Notes: generated by a model not told the origin, from the sequence alone. 64,000 nt of DNA from Zoroaster sp. YZ-2022 (GCA_029582265.1 CM055831.1:806001-870000); one strand, 5' to 3'; shown: positions 36,033-47,345, counted from the first letter of the stretch. Numbers and translations are program-made.

Positions 36033-37845
36033 TAGGTGTTCGGGTACCCAGAAACACCTATTGTTTTTGTTCGGTCTTTAGGTGTTCGAGGACTACAGCG
36101 CGAGCACTTCTATTGTTTTTTGTTCGTTTTTTTTTTTTCTTCTTCTTTTCCGGATCGCCGTTGTCTACAAAACACATACTTGCAAACTTCATATGAACTT
36201 GAAACTTGGCACATACTTTAGAACATAACACGTAGATGGAAATATAATTTGTGACGTCATTTATTAGGTCATCAGATATCGAATTTCGATCAATCATTGC
36301 TTTATTAGTTAAAACGTTTTGATTACGTTTGCAAATTAAAGATCTACACGGCTTCTTTCTCTAGCACGCTAAAAAAGTGCGCCCTCTGTTGGTGAATGTA
36401 AATCAGCTCTGGTCAGCTCTTTATTATGTATGCATGTAAAAAATCATATCTCAACAACCACAACAGGTAAATTGCTACAGTTTTTTTGCACCATTGTAAC
36501 AGATTGTTAATTGTCAAAAATACTTTACACAAAGGGTGACCCCACGATTTGACCATTACTCCTGTCCAAACCGGAAGTCAAGTTTAATGTTTAAAATCAT
36601 ATCTCCACAAACCACAAGAGGTAGAATTATGACATTTTTTGTATCATTGTATAGATTGTTAATTGTCGAAAAATATTTACACAAAGGTGATCCCATTTGA
36701 CCTTACTTCCCGTCCAAACCGGAAGTCAAAGTTTAATATTTAAAAAATCATATCTCAACAACCACAAGAGGTAAATTCACAATTTTTGTACTCATTGCAC
36801 AGATCGTTAATTTGTCAAAAAATATTTAAGCAAAAAAGGTGACCCCCAATTTGACCTTACTTCCTGTCCAAACCCGAAGTCAAAGTTTAATATTAAAAAT
36901 CATATTCTCAACTTAACCACAAGAGGTAAATTGACATTTTTTTGTACCATTGTATAGACTGTTAATTGTCGAAAAATATATACACAAAGGTGACCCCAAT
37001 TTGACCTTACTTCCCTGTCCAAACCGGAAGTCAAAGTTTAATAGTTTAAAAATTCATATCTCAACAACTATTAGGGTAAATTCACAATCTTTCCACTATT
37101 AGTACAGATTGTTAATTGTCAAAAATGTTTACAAAAACATGACCCAATTTGACCTTTACTTACTGTCTAAACCGGAAGTCAAAGTTGAATATTAAAACAA
37201 ATAATGATGCAAAAGTTTCTTTTAAAAAACATTCTGACGTCGTAATTTGGAGTCGCCTCATCTTTCCAACTTTTTAAGAAAATAAAAATTTTGTGAAAAA
37301 TATGGGTAAAATTGTAAAATTTTAAACTTGTCCAAATAGGCTGGAACTCAGAGTGGCTGTGATTCTGCAGACACAGAGGTTCATTCTGTGTAATTTTGAA
37401 TCCGAATCGGAGACGAATTTATTTTCGAGGTGAAAAAACGACAATGCTTAACCCTTTGTCGTTCACTACTCATCACCACCACATCAAACACTCAGACTAA
37501 CACCACTTCATCAACCAAAATGGATTGTTTATCGCATGACGATACTGTATAGCAGGTATAGATGAGTTCACTACTCATCACTCACTACCTCAAACACTCC
37601 GGATAACACCACTTCATTAAACAATTCGATTTACCTAATCCAGCTTTAACTTGAAACAGATGGAAGACGCAGTCCGACTCCGAAATTAAGAAATTAAGTT
37701 CCAGTCACTTTTATTTTGTCTTCTTCCAAATAACTTAAAAATCGTGCAATTATAAAACAATTAATTTTTGGGTTAAAATTCGATGAGGAAGCACTGAAAT
37801 ATTTGTATTCGTATTGGTGTCTCGGATTACTCCCGAACACCAGAT
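36033..37845. mobile_element. Candidate DNA element with 'ggtgttcggg' ends and 150-bp internal repeats
   Basis: The left 'aggtgttcgggtacccag' (36033) and right 'actcccgaacaccagat' (37830-37846) form an inverted end of about 10 bp. Inside, a unit of about 150 bp ('atcatatctcaacaaccac', 'gattgttaattgtc', 'gaccttacttcctgtcc', 'aaaccggaagtcaaagttta') is repeated about five times from 36440 to 37200. Further in, 37430-37640 contains two copies of 'ttcactactcatcac...acaccacttcat'. No transposase is visible. The same end motif builds the 6115-6362 array. The boundaries are provisional. Confidence 0.5.
37235..37445 (+). repeat. 210-bp direct repeat, second copy at 39604-39811
   Basis: 'gagtcgcc...catctttccaactt', 'atatgggtaaaattgtaaaa', 'cttgtccaaataggctg', 'ttctgcagacacagaggttc', 'gaatcggagac' appear in the same order in both places. 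The two copies bracket the left arm of the large inverted repeat. Confidence 0.85.
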
Positions 37846-38119
37846 AGCGAACATCCTCTTGAAATTGTTCGTTTTATTTATATGATTTGTTTTTGCTAGT
37901 GATTTAAGAGCCACTGAGTTATAAAGCCACTGAAGTTAATATTCATTTTATCCATATTAGAAAAAATATGAATTAGGCCTATCTAGAAAAGTTGAAAGAC
38001 GAGACGATTAAAGGTGAGAAAATTAAGTTCAAGGCACCACTGCCTTGGCTAACAATTTTAATTGGTTGAGCAATCCCACTATTATATATATTTAAAATTT
38101 CACTGAACAGCAGCAGATG

Positions 38120-38980
38120 TATTGCTGGCGGAAGCCAGTGGGATTTGCCCGCGTTCATAAGCCCAGGTTCACGAGTTTTCCAATCCAGCTTTCGCCACTT
38201 TATTTCATTTTATGTGGTTGCGCGTCACGATTTATTTAAGTAGTATTAAATTACCGCCAACAGGATTGGTGGCGCTACCGCAATAGTCATCTTTGTTTGG
38301 ATTCAATGCAGACCAACTGGGTTCGAATCCCAGCGGCGCTTTTCCTTTCCTTTTTCATTTTATATGGTTGTGCTACCGATGATTTATTCGGTAAGTATTA
38401 AATTCAACTCCAAACGCCAACAGGACTGGTGGCACAAACCGTTGTTCCGCTGGGCCGATCAATTAACCCTTTTCATTTTATATGGTTGCGCAATTAAGAT
38501 TTATTTAAGTAGTTTAAAATACCACTGTTAATTAACAACAGTATTGGTGGTGCAAGCGCTAGGACGCCAGGGATCGCTAGGACGGCTGCTGGGTGATTAG
38601 TGGCAGACCAACTGGGTTTCGAATCCAGCGGCGCCAGTTTCCTCCTTTTCATTTTATATGATTACGCAATCACGATATATTTAAAGTAGAAATTAAATTC
38701 AACTGCAAATACCAACAGGATAAATGGCGCAAGCCGTTAGTCCACTGGGCTGTCAATTGCAGGCAGTTCCAAGCTGGTACAGTACGGGTTCGAATCCTAG
38801 CGGCGTCAATTGAAATTTTTAATTTTATATCGTTGCGCAATCACGATTTATTTAAAGTAGTATTAAATTCAACTGCAAATGACCAACAGGATAAATGGCG
38901 CAAGCCAGTTAGTCCACTGGGCTGTCACACTGGCGGCAGTTCCAGGCTGGTACGTCCGGGTTCGAACCCTGCTCCTGAGG
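38120..38980 (+). repeat. tRNA-like unit array, left arm of a large inverted repeat
   Basis: At least five units lie in plus orientation at about 38267, 38427, 38547, 38722 and 38893, with a diverged one at 38127. Each has an A-box-like 'tggcgcaagccg(t)tagtc' and most a B-box-like 'gggttcgaa(t)cc', ending 'agcggcgc'. They are joined by a spacer of about 90 bp, 'tttcattttatatggttgcgc' / 'gatttatttaa(g)tag' / 'ccaacagga' in order. The bodies differ between units (for example 'cagaccaactgggttcg' versus 'ccaagctggtacagtacggg'), so this is a composite, not one repeated tRNA. I do not claim functional tRNAs. Confidence 0.8.
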
Positions 38981-39789
38981 ACATGGGGAGAGACATGGTG
39001 CTGCTGGCTGCGGCAATGGCTTGGGGACCGCCTGTCCTCTCCCTGAAGGTTAGAGCGTGGAGAAATGTACGGCGGGGAGAAAAAGGGAGGGACCCGGGAG
39101 GGTAGCGACCTCCCAGAAGGGTGCTAATTGATCACCATGCCGGGGTGTCCCGGACTTTGAGTCATCCAAATACCTGGTCGACACTCTGACTAACTCTCCG
39201 CACTTTTGCAATTTACAACTTATTTATTTATTTATTTGTTTATATATATTATTTATCGACAATTAGATCCCCAAATTACATAGAATGATGTCCTTTTTTT
39301 ATGTATTTTCTTTATTATTATTTAAAAAAAATGTATACACTCAATTCCACTTATTTCTTTTCAATCTTCTTTCTCTTAATATTGCCTTCTTTGCCTTTAT
39401 TAAATCTTCAAGAGTATTCCTACCAGATATCAGATGAAGCAACAATGCGGCCAATTTGAGTCGCCTATTTTTTTTTGTGGTGAAAAAATGACACATGATA
39501 CTACCCTTGTCGTTTTTTTTCCAAATTTGGCCTAAAAATGACATTTTTTCAAAATGATTGACACTTTCCTGGGGAGACGTAATATAGTGCCTAGAACCCA
39601 TTTTTGGTTATTTGAGTCGCCCATCTTTCCAACTTTCTTTTAAGAAAATCAATACTTTATGAAAAAATATGGGTAAAATTGTAAAAATTTTAGAAAACTT
39701 GTCCAAATAGGCTGCAACTCGGTGGCTGTATTCTGCAGACACAGAGGTTCATTCTGTCTAATTTTGAACCGAATCGGAGACAATTTTTT
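38981..39789. other. Spacer between the inverted arms
   Basis: A GC-rich part (38980-39180) contains 'aagggtgctaattgatcac' and 'tcatccaaatacctgg', resembling a retroelement 3' end. A (TTTA)n tract (39219-39250) and the second 210-bp direct repeat (39604-39811, overlapping the arm) follow. No complete gene. Confidence 0.4.
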
Positions 39790-40530
39790 GTCGAGGTGAA
39801 AAAAACGCCATTTATCCTGTTGGTATTTGCAGTTGAATTTAATACTACTTAAATAAATCGTGATTGCGCAACGATATAAAATTAAAAATTCAATTGACGC
39901 CGCTAGGATTCGAACCCGTACGTACCAGCTTGGAACTGCCTGCAATTGACAGCCCAGTGGACTAACGGCTTGCGCCATTTATCCTGTTGGTATTTGCAGT
40001 TAAATTTAATACTACTTAAATATATCGTGATTGCGTAATCATATAAAATGAAAAAGGAAACTGGCGCCGCTGGGATTCGAACCCAGTTGGTCTGCCACTA
40101 ATCACAGCAGCGTCCAGCGTCCTAAAGCGTCCCTAGCGTCCTGAAGCGTCTTGGTACACCACCAATCCTGTTGGTATTAACACTGGTATTTTAAACTACT
40201 TCTAAATAAATCTTTAATTGCGCAAACCATATAAAATGAAAAGGGGTTTAAATTGATCGGCCCAGCGGAACACCGGTTTGTGCCACCAGTCCTGTTGCCG
40301 TTTGCGGAGTTGAATTTAATACTATCATCACTTAATAAATCATGTACTGCGCAACCATATAAAAATGAAAAAAAAGAGAAGAAACAGCGCCGCTGGATTC
40401 GAACCCAGTTGGTCTGCAATGATTCAAACAAGATGACTATCGGCTGCGCCACCCAATCCTGTTGGCGTGTAATTTGTAATACTACTTAAATAAATCGATT
40501 GCGCAACCACATAAATGAAAATAAAAGTGA
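39790..40530 (-). repeat. tRNA-like unit array, right arm of the inverted repeat
   Basis: Four units read on the minus strand at about 39897-39978, 40062-40172, 40250-40290 and 40388-40453. From the gap inwards they match the left-arm units in the same order: the 38267 type (body 'gcagaccaactgggttcg'), the truncated 38427 type ('ccgctgggccgatcaatt'-like), the 38547 type and the 38722 type. The arm ends abruptly at the N run, so the true arm may be longer. Confidence 0.8.
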
Positions 40531-41030
40531 NNNNNNNNNNNNNNNNNNNNNNNNNNNNNNNNNNNNNNNNNNNNNNNNNNNNNNNNNNNNNNNNNNNNNN
40601 NNNNNNNNNNNNNNNNNNNNNNNNNNNNNNNNNNNNNNNNNNNNNNNNNNNNNNNNNNNNNNNNNNNNNNNNNNNNNNNNNNNNNNNNNNNNNNNNNNNN
40701 NNNNNNNNNNNNNNNNNNNNNNNNNNNNNNNNNNNNNNNNNNNNNNNNNNNNNNNNNNNNNNNNNNNNNNNNNNNNNNNNNNNNNNNNNNNNNNNNNNNN
40801 NNNNNNNNNNNNNNNNNNNNNNNNNNNNNNNNNNNNNNNNNNNNNNNNNNNNNNNNNNNNNNNNNNNNNNNNNNNNNNNNNNNNNNNNNNNNNNNNNNNN
40901 NNNNNNNNNNNNNNNNNNNNNNNNNNNNNNNNNNNNNNNNNNNNNNNNNNNNNNNNNNNNNNNNNNNNNNNNNNNNNNNNNNNNNNNNNNNNNNNNNNNN
41001 NNNNNNNNNNNNNNNNNNNNNNNNNNNNNN
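40531..41030. other. Assembly gap, 500 N
   Basis: Exactly 500 N placed at the outer end of a long inverted repeat. The base right after the gap begins 'caatcaaaatggcgctg', a motif also found upstream of both TRIM genes. Confidence 0.98.
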
Positions 41031-41149
41031 CAATCAAAATGGCGCTGAATTTTAATTTTTGATGAACGAAAAATTCCTGTATGGAATGTACAGACCCATT
41101 TATTGTTGACATCCAATGACGTCTTGTTTCAAATTTCGTCATATATTTG

Positions 41150-41463
41150 AGAATGCGTGTTAACGCACGTGTGCAGTGTGGTACCACTGCAGTCAAACAG
41201 CGGTAGCCGGATTAGTCTATAAGATACAAATCTGTTGATTCTTCTAAGTATAGATACATTTATATTTACTCTCCATTGAATAACAAATAAGAAGTTTTAC
41301 ATGTTCTATTTCAGATTTCTTTCCTAGCGAAATGGTCGGCAAAAGAGGTGCGTATGGGAGGTACAGGATGGACACCACCCAGGGCATACTTTCCATGAGC
41401 TTCCACACCAAGTATTGCCCTACAAGCTGTAAGTTCAATTAAAACCCCTATACACTGTATCAG
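41150..41463 (+). pseudogene. Exon fragment of SH3-gene neighbourhood, copy 1
   Basis: A 'tgttctatttcag' acceptor (41315) opens 'ISFLAKWSAKEV...MGGTGWTPPRAYFP' before an in-frame TGA. The consensus donor 'caagctGTAAGTTC' follows at 41430. The same segment, including the TGA, is present at 48506-48846, and its first 60 bp again at 46725-46790. Either a decayed exon duplicated after it was lost, or a conserved non-coding piece. The reading frame is uncertain. Confidence 0.4.
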
Positions 41464-41762
41464 TGAACGATTTCGTTCAAAAATTTTGCAAAGCAAAACT
41501 GCGATGCAAAAAATGAATTTGCATAGCAAAATAATTTTGTGTATAGCAATCTGTGAATTTTGTATAGCAAATGCTTAAAATTACAGTATTGTGCATAGGT
41601 AAAGGTGTTATTTTTCAAGGCTTTACTGTCATTTGGTTCATAATATGAATGTCCAAATTTTTTCATTATTTTTGCCAAATTGCAGTCATTCATGAAAGTT
41701 AGTCCTCCATGAGAGTAAGCATGAGTGGCAATAGAATTATCCCCATGACCTACCCCCATTCT

Positions 41763-41892
41763 GACCCCCGCTGACCCCCCTCGACCCCCTCAATGACCCC
41801 CTGACCCCTCGCTGACCCCCCTCGCTGACCCCCCTCGCTGACCCCCCTCGCTGACCCCCCTCGCTGACCCCCCTCGCTGACCCCCCTCACTG
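41763..41892. repeat. 13-bp tandem array 'tgacccccctcgc'
   Basis: About eight units. On the minus strand the 13-bp period translates into a rotating 'GGQRGGSARGVSE' pattern over three units, a by-product of the repeat and not a gene. Confidence 0.9.
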
Positions 41893-42157
41893 ACCTCCAT
41901 TAACACCACCCACTTGAACCCCCTGCCCAATACCACACTGTAGTAAGTGCCATTGTTACTAAAGACATTTTTTCTTTGATCCAGATATTTTGGACAATGT
42001 AAGTCTAAGTTAATTAACAAATAATTACAAAGAAATATACTACTTACATATTTGTTGATTTCACTTTTTAAACCTCTTTAATCAATATCATCAAAAAGTT
42101 TTCAATGTTAATAAATTGTGTCGAGTTTTATAAAGAAATACAACAATTATTGCTTTA

Positions 42158-42368
42158 TAAGTAAGACCAATTGTGGTGACACCATGTGAAATTCTCTATT
42201 GAGTAGTAATTAGTTTTGGAAGGAACTGGAGGTTACAACTCGACGTTTCGATCAGTATGCTCTGATCGTCTTCCAAAAGTTCTTTTTAGAACTTTTAGTT
42301 CTTTTTTAGGACTAATTACTACTCAAGAGAGAATTTCACATGGTGTCACCGCAATTTGTCTTACTTAT
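42158..42368. mobile_element. Foldback element, copy 1
   Basis: Arms of about 57 bp: 'ggtgacaccatgtgaaattc' at left and 'gaatttcacatggtgtcacc' at right, extending through 'gagtagtaattagt' / 'actaattactactc'. The loop contains a second hairpin, 'gacgatcag...ctgatcgaaacgtc' on the minus strand. The second copy is at 54484-54688, within the duplicated block. Confidence 0.85.
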
Positions 42369-42549
42369 CCTCTTCACCATGCAAAGATACAAGTTTTACC
42401 TAATCTGCTTTATAACAACCATATTTTATTCAATTGATTCAATTCAATATATTTAATTCATCCACAAAGTTTTATACTGTTAAACAAAGCACATAATCTT
42501 AAGTTTTATACAATAAATTTAAAAATATGCCTTCAACTTGTTTTTACAG

Positions 42550-42699
42550 GACAGTAAAGATAGGCAGGGTACCCCCGCACCAGCAGACTATGATGACTAG
42601 CTCATTTACATTTACACCAGGGGGAACCACCCCTATGCGTCAACCAACAATGAGCACTTGGGGATCCACATTTGATACAACCCAGTACAAAACACAGGT
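42550..42699 (+). CDS. Internal exon of SH3-domain gene, intact copy
   Basis: Follows 'cttgtttttacag' and ends 'aaaacacag|gtatgt'. The frame 'TVKIGRVPPHQQTMMTSSF', 'TFTPGGTTPMRQPTMSTWGS', 'TFDTTQYKTQ' is open across the whole exon and ends in phase 0. It joins cleanly to the exon at 49355 ('SQGGTANFTFNSPP'). A proline, serine and threonine-rich linker that would precede the SH3 domain. The TRIM gene 43124-45232 lies in the following intron, on the opposite strand. The second copy at 54842 is damaged. Confidence 0.6.
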
Positions 42700-42810
42700 A
42701 TGTTGTTTTAGTTGTTAAGCTGTGGTTGTGACTAACGTTACCAGTAATGGAAATTTTGCTACAAATGTAACATTTGTGGTTGTGCCTAACATTTGTCTAC
42801 TACTGTGATA

Positions 42811-42850
42811 CTTAGCTTTCGATCCAAACCGGACCTTCATCAGAGGCTTA
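42811..42850 (-). ncRNA. Hammerhead-like core motif, copy 1
   Basis: On the minus strand 'CTGATGA', then a 5-bp stem (ggtcc/ggatc with a G-T pair) with a 5-base loop, then 'GAAA' and the palindrome 'AGCT'. This is the layout of minimal type I hammerhead ribozymes known from Penelope-like elements, where a palindromic stem III pairs in a dimer. Stem I is poor in this copy. A sister copy is at 55471-55504 on the plus strand. Confidence 0.3.
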
Positions 42851-42905
42851 GACAAAAAAAATGTTTGTATGTATCAGGAATATGCATAATGGAAATTTAG
42901 GATAT

Positions 42906-42911
42906 TTTATT
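42906..42911 (-). terminator. Possible polyadenylation signal of TRIM copy 1
   Basis: AATAAA on the minus strand about 215 bp after the stop codon. The equivalent site is kept in the second gene (55720-55725), also about 215 bp after its stop. Confidence 0.4.
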
Positions 42912-43123
42912 TTTAATAGAGATTTTTAGGCAAAGTATAATTTTCTGTGTGAGGTTTTGTTTCTTTTGACGGGTAACAAACGAATCATAACAAGATAAGC
43001 GATACAGTGGTATCAACACTCAAGATTCTTCATGAGATGTCTGTGTAACATCTTGATGAGGACATATTTCACCATTATGATCATGATAAGGGAGATTGCC
43101 AGTCAGCAGCATGTTGGATTACA

Positions 43124-45232
43124 TCATATCATGTGATATGTCTTCACTGATTTGTAGTCTGCTGCTACCAGCTGATGCCCGTCTGAAGTGAATGTGATTC
43201 CCCTGGGGTAGAATAGACCCTGAGCTATACATATCATGAATGTACCTTTATTGTCATAATGGTGAATATGACCAGTGTTTTTATCCTTATTGCACACTGC
43301 AATGTATATACCTGATCTATCACAGCATACACCTCTGCAGTATTTAACTTGCTTACCATTGATTGTTGGTTTGATTGTGAGTAATGAAGTACCATTTTTA
43401 TCAACAATGTCTACTTTATGTTGGTCATCACCACTGACTACAAGTTTGTTATTGATGTCAGTGGCCAAGAAGTAAGGTTTTGTTTTCACTGGCGTAATGT
43501 GAATGAGCGAGCCATCAGTGGGGCTGTGCTTGGTCACCACCATCCTCTTCACATCCCCTACTAAGATGTTACCATCATTATTTACTGCTACACTCTGGAG
43601 GTCCACTGCTTTCTTACCTCCCTCACTATGAGGCACTGTGTGGAATTCAAAGGCAAGTGTGCCATCATGGTTGTACATCTTGACATTGTTGGTGGAGTCT
43701 ACAACTACTATGTGATTGTGTGTAGCTGCAATGTCACATGGACCTGGAAAAAGGGTTAATACAAAATACAAAATAATTGTACTAAATAATGGTGAAAGTG
43801 TTGGGAGATACTACATGTAATGTACCACAATGTTGATGTGTATACATTATACATGTGAATGTCAGCATTTGTGAATGCCTCACAAACTTGATTACAAACG
43901 CTTGAACTTGATCACAAACGTTACAGGGTTTATCAATTAATGTCGCCCTTCATTCATGTACAGTATTATTAACAGATTATTCTCAGAACCATGATTTGAC
44001 AGTAATTAGGGATCCAGATGAATTTATTCTCACTAATATTTTGTGAATTCTGTAAAAAAAAAATTTTTTTTTAAATTGAAAGAAATTACCAGTAAAATAC
44101 CCACCCCCCAAATGGGCAATACATCTACAACTGATAAAACATTCATATAATAAAGAGACTTACATATTTGTGTTGGAATGGTGTTCTTGAGGTGTCCCTC
44201 AGGGCTGAAGAGTTTCACATCAAGTTTCCCAAATAAATATCCTAGAACTGCAAGATCATTGGTTGGAGCTACAGCAGCAATGCCACTTGCAAGATGGAAT
44301 TTGCCAAACTCATAAAAAAGCTCCCACTTGCCTTTCAGTTCCAGTTTACCCAAGTTGATGTCTTCATCATCATTACTCTGCTTAAACCTCAGACATGACA
44401 GGCTGCGGTCAATCTGTGGTACAGTTTGACCAATCAGCAATTTCATGTTGGGATACAGTTCAAGGAAATTAAAGTCAGAAGAATTCTTGGTGACATCTTC
44501 CGCTACCTCTAGTGAGAATTGTTTCTCCTGCAGCATCATACTCACGGTTTTCTCATGCTCATCAAATCTTGTGTTATGATCCCGCTCCAGGTTTTTTATT
44601 TGAGCAATCATGCGATTCTCTTCCCTTTTTACCTTTGCTATTATCTTAGCTGCTTTGTCATGAACCTCTGTCATGATCCCTGTTACTTTCTTTCCAAATT
44701 CCTGCTTAGCTTGAGATGATACTGCTAATGAATGTTCAAATGCCTTGATTTCTCTCTTAAACTCTGGGAAGACATATTCCATCAACTGCCTGCGTTCGAG
44801 AGCAGCTGTGTCATAGTCAATATAGTGGTGTTCAGGTTTAGGGTGTTCGATGATGGTACAATTTCCACATATCAACTTGACACATGTCACGCAATAAAAC
44901 CGATTAATTTCTCCCTTGTGTTTTTGACATCTTGACTCATCCTCTAGTGTTTTGGCCGAGGTGGCATCCTTCCTCTGTAGTGATGAGACATCATCTAAGA
45001 GACCCTCTAAATAGAAATTGGTTTTCAGGCCAGTAACCCCCTCCTTAGGAAGTTGTGTCTCCCGTCGACACACTGGGCAGGGCATCTGTTTTGCATCTTT
45101 GTAGTATTCCACCAGACACTTCTCACAGAAACTGTGGAAGCAGTCTAATGCTTTTGGTTTTGTGTATCTATCGTGACAGATACTGCATTGCAGATGATTC
45201 TCACTGATTGTCTTCAATGCTGCAGAAGCCAT
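43124..45232 (-). CDS. TRIM/RBCC-NHL-like E3 ubiquitin ligase, copy 1
   Basis: Two exons: 44164-45232 (donor GTAAGT, phase 1) and 43124-43743 (acceptor 'cctttttccag'), giving 562 residues. The N-terminal RING is complete (C16, C19, C31, H33, C36, C39, C52, C55). The B-box 2 is complete (C102, H105, C114, C117, C122, C125, H130, H135). A long charged helical coiled coil spans about 150-255. The C-terminal 220 residues are beta-propeller-like with repeated 'V.VDS.NNVKMYNHDG', 'NGDILVGD'-type and 'YPRGITFTSDGHQLVAAD' blades, as in the NHL part of TRIM2/3/32/56-like proteins. It would act as a cytoplasmic RING E3, with the propeller choosing the substrate or RNA. No broken frame. It lies antisense within the SH3-gene exon field and has a close tandem paralogue 13 kb away. 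Exact orthology is not assignable; such genes are expanded in invertebrate deuterostomes. Confidence 0.93.
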
Positions 45233-46600
45233 CTGTTGAAATGAACATCAAGAAATAATCATTAGTATCGATCTGTTTTGTGTACAACCTCATCAAAATA
45301 GTCTTCACTCCAAATAGACAAAAAATAAATTATTGTTACATAATTTTCAGACAACAAAAATATCTACAATTATTTTGCCACATATACCTGTATGATGACC
45401 ATGTAATTATGTTGCTCGGGTTTTGTGAAAACACATGTAGTTTACTTAAGGAAATGTAAATTGGTGCAAAATTTTCCCCTGTGTGGAAACGTCGTTTAAA
45501 ACACAGCACGGCAGAATTCAATCAATCCAGCAATTTTTACTGCAATTGGACATAGCAAATAAAAAAAGATCCTTAAACTTGATTTGTTTATCATCCAAGT
45601 GTGGAAGTGGGAGAATGAACAATTGCAATGCTCAACGAGTTCAGATACTCAGCCCTGCTGATGAGAAGTTGATTAATGTATCCCCTTCAGAAATAACTCA
45701 AAACATCAGAAATAATGATATATTTCCTTCCAATATTTGTTACCTTGATTTGTTGTCTTGATTTGTTGTAGTTATTGAAGCCAACGTCGGACAGAAATGA
45801 AGAGAAATGTAGTTAATTTACTTTCTAATGCAGACAAAGTGTTAAACGGTGCAGACTTAGGGGCGGTTCCCATCAAAATGGCGCTTGCAAACAATGTAAC
45901 TGTCATCACAAGCTGTTATGTGACTAGCTAGGCTAGTCAAATAAACTATCTAGGTGTTGTCTGCATCATAAACATGCATCTAGGTACTGGGGAAATCTTT
46001 GGACCCTGTCTGTGTTTTTTCCCTTATCTTTCACATTGTGACATTGGTTCACCTTCCACTAATATTAACATATATATTTGTTTCAATTTTTTTTTTGGTT
46101 GTTCCTATAACTTCTAACAACATTGATTTCATTATTGTGTTCTTGATAAAAGGCTCTCTTTTATCGTTTTATTATCTATAAATTAAATATGTATCACTTG
46201 TGGTTTTTGCTATTTTGACGGCAACATTTGCTATTTTAACAGAAATTAAATTTTTCATCAGAACATTGCCATTTTACTTGAGGATGTGAATACAAATGCT
46301 GTAAAATGACACATTTCTCAAAACAATTGTAAGAAACACGGGTTTTACAGTAAATATGTACTGACATTAATTCATGATGGTCCTGTCATAAATTCATGTT
46401 GGCAATTTTTTATTGTTAAACCAATCTTCTGACAACTATTTTGTGAAATATCTTATTTCAAAATACTTGCATTCCTTTCTAATAGGAAATTATCAATGTT
46501 CCAATAAAAAACACTAGTAATTACCTGAAAATGAAGAAACTGAGTGAATTATTATTGAAAAGCTGACTTGATTGTAAGATGGAAATGAAATCAAACAAGA
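45233..46600. repeat. TRIM upstream region, duplicated block
   Basis: The 5' flank of TRIM copy 1 is repeated upstream of copy 2 (58212-59100). Its distal half (46020-46600) has a third copy at 47580-48270. It contains 'gttcccatcaaaatggcgctt' (about 45869-45888), conserved at 46855-46873 and 58824-58843. 'AAAATGGCG' resembles a YY1 core, and it sits about 640 bp before the TRIM ATG in both genes, so it may mark the promoter or first exon. 45566-45760 carries a damaged copy of the exon at 47155. Confidence 0.7.
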
Positions 46601-46724
46601 AGTTATTCTGTCTATGTCATTTTCAAGCAAATGTGAAAATTAGGAAGATGAATTCCAAAAGTGAAATGGATGACCGGCTGATGATCTGATTCAACATTAG
46701 AATGGTTTACTCACCTTGAATAAC

Positions 46725-46875
46725 AAATAAGAAGTTTTACATGTCCTATTTCAGATTTTCTTCCTGGCGAATCAGTCCGAAATGAAGAGAAATGTAGTTA
46801 ATTTACTTTCTGATGCAGAGAAACTGTGAAACATTGCAGACTTAGTGGTGGTTCCCGTCAAAATGGCGCTTGGCA
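46725..46875 (+). repeat. Partial third copy of the 41.3-kb exon edge fused to TRIM upstream sequence
   Basis: 'cttgaataacaaataagaag' and 'tcctatttcagattt' match 41277-41330 and 48650-48700. The sequence then switches at about 46770 to the 'gaagagaaatgtagttaatt' block seen upstream of both TRIM genes. This is a breakpoint between two duplicated blocks. Confidence 0.6.
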
Positions 46876-46939
46876 AACAAGTCATGTCACTAATACTAGT
46901 CATGTTCATGTCTAGGATACTATGTAAAAGAGCATTGAA

Positions 46940-47006
46940 CCATGCAGACAAAACCATGGAGCTGAAACCATGGTGACAAAAACCATGGAGACAGAACCAT
47001 AGAGCT
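46940..47006. repeat. Short 'accatggagacaaa' repeat
   Basis: Four or five imperfect 16- to 18-bp units of 'aaaccatggagctgaaacc' type. It has no other role that I can see. Confidence 0.7.
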
Positions 47007-47154
47007 AAAACCTTTATACTCTTTGTGGTGAATGTTAACAAAGAAACCCTAGCTCACAAATAGAAGGTGACTTCTCATAATTATAATTTACTATATGTGT
47101 TAATGTACAGGATTTATTCTTGCATTTACAATCTCTCTATACCACATTATATAG

Positions 47155-47345
47155 ATGACAATGGCCTCTTCATTTTCATAAAAACCACTAAAGATTTCCT
47201 TAGTTGGGATAATATGCCTAAACTTGATTCGTTGATCATCCAAGTTGTAGAATCAACAATTGCAATGGCTCAACGACTTCAGTTACCGATCGTCCCTGCT
47301 GATCAGAAAGTGTCTTTAGTGACTGTGTTGTATAAGTCTATTTAA
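47155..47345 (+). CDS. Putative terminal exon, unrecognised protein
   Basis: After an acceptor-like 'cacattatatag' the frame reads 'DNGLFIFIKTTKDFLSWDN', 'MPKLDSLIIQVVESTIAMAQ', 'RLQLPIVPADQKVSLVTVLY', 'KSI' and stops at TAA. The peptide looks real: amphipathic helices and balanced composition. Its DNA is partly repeated, with frame-breaking changes, at 45566-45720 and 58536-58680. I do not recognise the family. Of the three copies only this one is open, which argues it is closest to the functional source. Confidence 0.4.

Noticed and set aside
38120..40453. Functional tRNA genes in the inverted arrays
   Set aside because: A and B boxes are recognisable, but bodies have variable length and the acceptor, D and anticodon stems could not be drawn convincingly.
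41790..42020. Glycine and serine-rich frame 'GGQRGGSARGVSE'
   Set aside because: A rotating translation of a 13-bp tandem repeat.
42230..42275. Second hammerhead candidate in the foldback loop ('ctgatcgaaacgtc')
   Set aside because: The CTGATGA core is incomplete; the segment is explained by a simple hairpin within the foldback element.
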